Below, one piece after another: positions 57,820-64,000 of a stretch of DNA of 64,000 nt; within the stretch, counting starts at the first letter, position 1; each line of letters begins with the position of its first letter. A program made the translations under genes and the position numbers. The DNA lies in contig OY978103.1 of the NCBI GenBank assembly GCA_963854735.1, positions 558,001-622,000 on the forward strand. Direction: 5' to 3'. Source of the DNA: Marvania coccoides (Eukaryota; Chlorophyta; Trebouxiophyceae; Chlorellales; Chlorellaceae). The notes beneath the pieces are model-generated. The model was not told the origin of the DNA, searched no databases, and saw only the letters and a list, made by a program, of their open reading frames with translations.

Positions 57820-58582
57820 ATGTCCAGAGGCAAGGGCGTGCAGCTCAAAGAAGCACTTGACATGTCGCTGGACCAAATTCCTGCTCCTGTAAAAAAGCCC
57901 GAAAAGATCTCTCTGGGCGACACAGCGGCCGTGAAACGAGCTTTGGATGACGGTACTCTCAAGGTACGATCGCCCATCAGCCCATATTTTCATGCTCTAT
58001 GTTCGTCTTCTCAAATTCCTTCCACGACTGCTGCTATAGGCTGCCCACTCGGCCGGCTACGAAATCGACTACTCGTACACCGACATCAAAATAGTGCTGG
58101 GAGTACTGACGTGAGAATGCAGAAGCTCTTCTTATATTCAACTGTTATTGCCACTGCCACACTCAATTTCCACCTCTCTTCGCAGCTGCGCCGTGGCCTG
58201 CGTGGGCCAGTTCTGGCCCGCCAAGCGCCCCGACTCCCAGCTGGTGCTCCTCGTCTGCGTTGCTGCCTACGTAGTGCTGTCAATCCTTTTCAACGCCTTT
58301 CACTCTTTCGTTGAAAAAGATACGATAGCGCTCGTCAACACCCAGCCAGGACACATCAGCCTGGTGGTGCGATCGAAGTTCCCCCGGTTTCAAGACGTAT
58401 ACACCCTAGGCATTCGGCCTAAGGGCGCTGCAGCAGGGGGCTCCGAAGAAGTGATCTTGGAAAAGAGCGTGGGCGGCTACTTTGACAGCGACGGCATTTT
58501 GGCGGTCGATGTGTTGACAACAGACGTGGTGCAGCTGTTAAACAAGGCGGCTGGAGGCGCGCAGTCCAAAAAATCGACCTGA
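57820..58582 (+). CDS. SPCS2: Signal peptidase complex subunit 2 (SPC25/SPCS2)
   Basis: Three exons (57820-57963, 58040-58110, 58186-58582) give about 203 residues. The family core is present: EIDYSYTDIKIVLGVLTCAVACVGQFWP, with the first transmembrane helix, then QLVLLVCVAAYVVLSILF as the second, and a cytosolic C-terminal domain (YTLGIRPKG, VGGYFDSDGILAVDV). SPCS2 supports the ER signal peptidase and contacts the Sec61 translocon. It is 145 bases from the divergent SBPase gene. Introns are GT-AG. Confidence 0.93.
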
Positions 58583-58802
58583 GTTCTCGGAGAGATGCTG
58601 AAACTGTTGAATTGAAACGATGAGCAGCCCCAGTACATGAATAATACAACATGGATGATTGTAATTGTTGAAGGGGGAAAGAAACGAAGAAAACACAGCT
58701 ATGTACAAATATCAATGTGCGCATGGTAATGCTCGCCAAAAATTACACCCTAAAGAGGAGAAAGATACTTGCCAACACGCCAGCTGATCTTCCATTTTGA
58801 TT

Positions 58803-61512
58803 CTAATTCTCTAACAGGCTCTCGACCTTCTGCACCATGCCATCATTTTCAATATTGCGATCCACGTAGCTCTCGCCGGCGTGCTGCCCCGGCACGTTGA
58901 GCAGCATCTCTGAGAACGAGTCGTCGACTGAAAGAAAGAAAAAGAAGCGAGGAAAAATGAAAGAAAGGTCAGGATGTGTGCTGATAAACAATAAAAACGC
59001 ATTGAAACATTTAATAAAAGTAATTAAAAAAAAATGCAGCGTGCTCTCGTAATTTCTATCAAATAAAATCTGTCTTTACCTTCCAGCGTTGTTTCGCCGT
59101 GACGCCCAGACAGTCGCCCCCCGGGGTGCAGCAGTGTCCTCTGCACCGCAATCACTCGCGTGCTGGGGCGGGAAGACCCCCGACGGGTCCCTACAAACGG
59201 CGACAGACCCCCCTCTCCCTGCAACAGCCCACTCCCCTCCTCGGCCTCTCCAGGCGACAGACGCTGCAAAGAATGCCTGCTGGGCGGCGTCGCTGCTGGC
59301 GGTCCTCCTTCAGCCGGCCCCACCTCCTGGAACAGCTCGTTTCCGCGCCACGGAGTTGTGCTTGCGGGCGTGGTCGTCGTTGCTACAGCAGTCAGAGTTT
59401 CTGGCATCTGCATCTGCTGTCGCTGCTGGAACGTCGCGTTCTCTCTCCAGGGAGACACCAACGACCGCGAGGAGCCCTCCTGCATCAGCTGCTGCTCCAT
59501 CGGCCGCTGGAAAGATTCGTTCTCGCTCCAATTGGGCCCCTGCTGCTGCTGTTGTCCTCCAGGCAGCAACTGAGTATGGCGCTGCCTGCCGCCAAACAGC
59601 GGCTGCAGGTACCTCCGGTCCAGATGCACCCACCAAAGGTGGAAGCCTCCAGCCTGGCGGCCAGCCTGGGACGTCGCTTGAGACGACAGTCCAGCCGCTG
59701 CCGCCGCTGCCGCCGCTGCTTCGTTGGTCACAAAATCGTGTCTAGCGATATTGGGCTCCCCCGAACCTACCCGCGCAAAGTGGTCCAACACCTCGTACCC
59801 CTTGACTTCCGCAGAGCTGCCTTCGTTGTACCCGAATTGAACAGGAGGCCCTGCATCAGCGCTGGTGCTACCACTGCTGGAGGCCAAGAGGTGGCTGAAC
59901 AGCGCAGGGGTGGCTCCCCCCAGGAATACAGTGCTGAACACCACCGCCGCCATGGCTGCAGCGCCAATAATGCGCCCCTGGTCATCATCGCTGCCTTCAA
60001 ATTGATTCACCGCCAAAGCCAGCGTCACCGCCCCCCTTGCGCACCCTGCCAGGCCCAACGCCAGTGCATTGGTGCGCGAAATCTTGGTGTCCGGGCGGCG
60101 GCAGGCGTTGATGGCGGCTACCAGCGGCAGAGCAACCAGAAAGCGCGCAGCAGGCACAGCAGCTGAAATCCACGCCCCTAGCATCATAATTTGACGCAGC
60201 ATGGTCTTCTTTGTAACGATGTCCTTGTGCCACAGCTTGGTACTCCACAGGTCGAGCCCGCAGCTCAAAAACATGGCCAGCTCCGCCAAAAACGACAGCA
60301 TTCGGAAGGCGTAGGCGGACGAAACTTTAGCGCTGGGGGACAGCGAGTGCCACGCGTAATGGCTCATGGTGAGGCCGCAAAAGAAGGCTGAGAACACGCC
60401 GGAAAGGCCCAGGAACTCGGCAAGCAGGTAGGATAGGAACCCCAGCGTTGCCAGCAGCGCCACTTCGTGGTCGGTTGAGTGGCGGCGGCTGAAGGAGGAT
60501 TTGAGAATGAAGGCGCAGGCGAGCCCAACCGCGGCGCCCAGTGCCATGCTGAACACGGACAGCCGCACGAAGTTGCCGAGGATGGCGCCCAGGGCGTGAG
60601 CAGTGAGCTCCGCTTCCTGAAGAAAGAGACACGAGTAACGTACGCGACAAAGACAGTGAGAAAGGTACTTTAATAGTAATGGTTAATCAATTCGCAGTTT
60701 GTATGCTATAAACAGGAAGGAAATAACTCGAAAAGAAAAAGGGGAAATCGTAAACTATCTCCCACCGTTTGGATCTTTTGCACCGCGCGCAGCAGCACAA
60801 TGGCGGTGGCGTCGTTCACCACAGCTTCACCGAACACGAGGGCGTGCAGCTGCGGGAAGGCCCCGCCGTCCAACGATTGCAGAGCTGCAACTGAGTCGGT
60901 GGAGGCAAAAATTGTGCCTAGGGCCAGCGCGTTGCCTACCAGCGTGTGGTCTGCCAGTCCGACGGCCTTCAGGGCGTAGCCGAAGACTACTGCGAGGACT
61001 CCAGCAACGAGAAAAGTGCCGCCGACGCCGAGAGCGACCAGAGCGCCAAAATTTTCGAAAAAGTGCTTCTTTTTTATGGAGAAGCCGGCGTAGAAGATGA
61101 TGGGAGGGAGGAGGAGTTGCATGTAGATGTCGTAGTTGAACTGCAAATTGTCAATTTGAATATTGAGGAAAATCAGAGTGGGGACAAGAAAAAAGCTCGG
61201 GTTTGCAAATGAGAAAAAAGTGGGAAACGATATGTTTTGAACGAGGAAAAATGCAGATACTTTTATACGTACCGTCGCGAGCGTTGACGGGATGTGAATG
61301 CCTTTAAATCGCTCGAAATAAAAGTAAAATCCGCCGCCAGCGGCCAACCCCCACAGCAACGCCAAGCTGCCTTCTGTGATGAATCGCACGTGCAGGGCGT
61401 GGCTGCTCCACAGCACCAACGCTACGAGGAGCAGGAGCATGCTGAAGGCGCCTGCAGAGGCGGCATCGCTGTTCTCCAAGGCCAGGACGCCCAAAGCAGC
61501 TGGGGTCGACAT
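58803..61512 (-). CDS. NHX: NHX-type Na+(K+)/H+ antiporter with long C-terminal tail
   Basis: Four exons (61512-61273, 61140-60766, 60616-59080, 58927-58803) give about 758 residues. About twelve membrane helices (to roughly residue 440) include LLLPPIIFYAGF (amiloride site), ALGTIFASTDSVAALQ, LVFGEAVVNDATAIVL, HSTDHEVALLATLGFLSYLLAE and FFCGLTMSHYAWHSL, all plant NHX/animal NHE hallmarks. It exchanges Na+ or K+ for H+ at vacuolar or endosomal membranes. The tail of about 300 residues is disordered, Gln/Ser-rich, and carries three copies of a (N/P)W-x-x-N-x-x-FQ motif (encoded at about 59325-59535). Introns are GT-AG. Confidence 0.93.
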
Positions 61513-61869
61513 TGCAGCGCGCTCAGGCTACTGGGTGGCTGGCTGATGACCCCGTATTGTGCGGCAACTCTGATAAACTGGGTTAGCAATGGCTGTGCTT
61601 GCGTGAACAGAAAATGGGGTTAGGGCTTGACCAAAAAATATATAATATATATATAACGCCTGGCTTTGGGGGCGCCAGCAAATGAATAAATGGGTATTTA
61701 TAGAATTGTGACAGTGAAAATTGAATGCAAATTAGCTAGCATATTTCAAATTATTCTTCAGTTGGCGCAAAAACCATTTGAGGGCTCACCCGATTCCTTG
61801 GCCTCGTCAGCTAATTTCAAATATTAATCGAAGGTGAATTGCACTCCACAAACACGTGCACATCCCAAG
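61513..61869. other. Divergent promoter region
   Basis: Head-to-head spacer between the NHX gene and a secreted Cys-rich protein gene. It contains an AT-rich TATA-like run (about 61639-61655, AATATATAATATATATATAA). Confidence 0.4.
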
Positions 61870-62674
61870 ATGCAGCGCTGCGCTTCCCTCATCGCCCTAG
61901 TTTCGATTACATGTTTGGTGAGCCTTGTTTTCTTGGGGCTACGATGCAATTCAACCCTATAAATCAGAACTATAGAAGCATTCCGAACCCTTGCTCCTCC
62001 AACTCTCCAATTTGCATGTCTCTCACCCTGACTACATATTTTCCTCGTGGCGGATGTTGATTACTAAGAGCAGCTGCAAACAAGCTCCCCTCTCATTCTC
62101 ACTTTCTTTTTCCTCATGCTACACCTCACGCTTTCCCTCTACTTCCCCTCTACTCCTCTTTTTGGTGACTGCAGGTGTGCACAGCCACCGCCCAGTCCTG
62201 CCGCAGCTTTGATGTTGCCGACTGCGATGATCAGCCAGGCTGCACTACCTGCTCGCTCAACAACCCCTGGTCAAAAGCAATCTCGTTCTGCGTCGCCATT
62301 ACCACCGCAGAGAAGCTGCCCCCCTGTAAGCTGCTCTTTCAATAATGCATTCATTTCCTATTGTATGATGAGTTACCTGACTAAATTTGCTTATTTATTT
62401 TATTTTACGTTTGCTTGCAGCGGTATTCACGTGTGATGATGTCCCCGCGCCGCCTCCCTCGTCTTCCGATCCAGAGCTGCTGCAGCAGGGAGGCGCTGCT
62501 GAGCTCAACTCCGACGAGTGCTCCGACCTCGATAAATCAAAGTGTGAGGCCCATTCCGCGTGCTCCTGGTGCATCAGCGCCGCGGTGCCATCCTCCTGCT
62601 ACACAGTGGAGCAGGCCAAGCGCCTCCCGGCGGCCGTGTTCCAGTGTGAGCTGCCCCAGACCGCTGAAGCGTGA
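61870..62674 (+). CDS. Secreted Cys-rich protein, unknown family
   Basis: Three exons (61870-61917, 62175-62325, 62421-62674) give about 150 residues. The N-terminus MQRCASLIALVSITCLVCTATAQS is a signal peptide with a likely cut after ATA or TAQ. The mature chain has about fourteen Cys in two clusters (SCRSFDVADCDDQPGCTTC and ECSDLDKSKCEAHSACSWC) joined by a Pro/Ser linker. The second cluster resembles PSI/plexin-like or EGF-like Cys-Trp-Cys spacing, but I could not assign a family. It is probably an extracellular or wall protein. Introns are GT-AG. Confidence 0.68.
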
Positions 62675-62904
62675 AAATTTTAAGAATTACAGTACCAAGT
62701 TTTTTCATTGCGAGAATCGTCAATAGTATATCGTTTGTATCATTTCCCCCCTGTTTCATGATATATAAATGAAGTAGTTGTTGTTGCGCTCATGTGTCAT
62801 TGCGCGTTGTCCGTTGACAGACATAAATCAGTTGATACGTTTTAAAAAATTAGCTTAACTTTTTTTTTTCATTCAGTAGTTATTTGTAAGCAAAATCGCC
62901 ATCT

Positions 62905-64000
62905 TTATTTCTTCTTCTTTTTGCCTTTTGCGCCGCCCTTTTGTTGCTGCTGCTGGGCGGCGGCCTGCGCCGTCAGCCCTGCCCCCAGCAGCGTCACAAC
63001 TCTCTGAGCGTCCAAACAAAATTCAAAAACGCAAGGTTTCTTAGGGATCAACACGAGCCGGTCGTCAGGGGTGACCAACTGAAAGGCGGTGCTCGAATCT
63101 CGCACCACAATGCCTCGCAGGCCAACTAGCCTGGGCTCTGAGGCCTCGGCAACTCTGAGGAAGCAGCCGTGGAGGTCAGCTACCTGCACCCGCTCCTGTA
63201 GCTCCTTTAAGGTTTGGGTGGGGAGGGTAAGGGCGTGTACGTACTCCTGCCACCTCCGGTGCAGCGGCTCCAGCGCAGCATACCTGCGGAGCTGAACGAT
63301 ATTATTTATGAAAATGGAGGCGGCGGAAAAAATAAGATTCGAATTTTGTAAGTGTGATTAAAATAGACCAGAGATCCAAGGGTTAATTATTTCAAAAGGT
63401 GATGGCATACCCTGGCAGTTCTATGCTACAAAATGAAGATAAAATCAACTTAATTGAAGGGACAATCACATTTTTAGTTTTCGTGTTGTACTCACGTCAA
63501 GCCTGGGGCATTTTTAAGGTCATAGAGCCCCTGCGCGCGCTGCTCCTTCCTACTCGCAAGCTTCCCAGTGAGCACCGCCCCGCCACCTCCCCGCCGCCCC
63601 TGCTCCCTCCTCACTCCAGGCGTATCCAGCAGCATTGCCTTATCTCTCAATTTCCCGCCCACCACAGCTCTAGCGTCCGAAGTGCGGGGATTCGTGGCCA
63701 TCAGCTGCTGCAGCATGTTTGCCAGCGTTCCCGCGTCTAACAGGCCTAGTTTTTGGGCAACTGGGCCGGAATAAACGGCGTCCGGGAGAGGCTCAAAAGT
63801 TGCTTGCTGCTGCTCAGTTGCTGCTGGTGCTGGTGCAGTGGCGGTGTCGCCGCTAGGAGCTGCTGCAGCAGATGATGTGGTTTGTCGTGCGGCTGATGGG
63901 GGGTTGGTTTGGCGGGAAGAGGGGGCTGGAGGAGGCTTGGCAGCGGCGGCGGACGGTGCTGCCGCCGGCCGTTTGGCTGGAGGTGCGCTGCTGCGATTTT
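62905..64000 (-). CDS. POP4: RNase P/MRP subunit POP4 (Rpp29), 5' end beyond window
   Basis: Two exons are visible: the one entering from the right edge down to 63496, and 63283-62905 with the stop. The last exon encodes ADLHGCFLRVAEASEPRLVG, GIVVRDSSTAFQLVTPDDRLV and IPKKPCVFEF, the Sm-like barrel of POP4/Rpp29, followed by a poly-Gln then poly-Lys tail. The partial first exon has an Ala/Pro/Ser-rich disordered stretch and then a helical region (AGTLANMLQQLMATNPRT). POP4 binds the catalytic RNA of RNase P and RNase MRP, which process pre-tRNA and pre-rRNA. The true start lies outside the window. Confidence 0.9.

Overview
The window is nuclear DNA from a photosynthetic eukaryote with a compact genome. 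Nearly all genes are split by short AT-rich introns (about 30 to 420 bases, mostly 80 to 200) between GC-rich exons. Genes alternate between strands, with mostly 100 to 900 bases between them. Evidence for a plastid-bearing lineage includes a thylakoid-lumen TPR protein, a plant/algal DUF2358 protein, a plant-type DRP1 dynamin, a sedoheptulose-bisphosphatase and a cell-wall-like (Ser-Pro)n receptor kinase. A green alga is my best guess, but the species cannot be fixed from this sequence alone. I see no rRNA, tRNA, CRISPR or intact transposon.

Layout. 0-13 kb: SCP-type CTD phosphatase, PWP2/UTP1 (U3 snoRNP), a secreted GDS-motif esterase-like protein, an ankyrin protein, a LYRM9-like mitochondrial protein and a TPT/DMT-family transporter. 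13-25 kb: a small membrane protein, DRP1 dynamin, a thylakoid TPR protein, a six-Cys secreted peptide, a second ankyrin protein, a small Tudor-like protein and a peroxiredoxin-like protein. 25-40 kb: a dynamin stalk/PH/GED-like protein that lacks a GTPase domain, organellar TadA, a DCC thiol oxidoreductase-like protein, an RCC1-HECT ubiquitin ligase, a receptor-like kinase and an unknown nuclear-type protein. 40-64 kb: a multi-spanning membrane protein whose intron carries an odd insert, DUF2358, a fused NUP98-NUP96 precursor, CK2 beta, SmD3, a BLISTER-like coiled-coil protein, an SBPase-like enzyme, SPC25/SPCS2, an NHX-type Na+/H+ antiporter, a Cys-rich secreted protein, and RNase P subunit POP4 running off the right edge.

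Most genes are unrelated housekeeping genes arranged head-to-head or tail-to-tail, so no operon logic applies. The strongest whole-window signal is the number of GC-AG introns: nine of roughly 68 introns can be kept in frame only with a GC 5' splice site. Other points of note are the GTPase-less dynamin-like protein, the non-redox SBPase-like enzyme, the degenerate peroxiredoxin active site and the algal receptor kinase with DFN in place of DFG. All exon coordinates were inferred by hand from reading-frame continuity and splice consensus; no transcript data were available.
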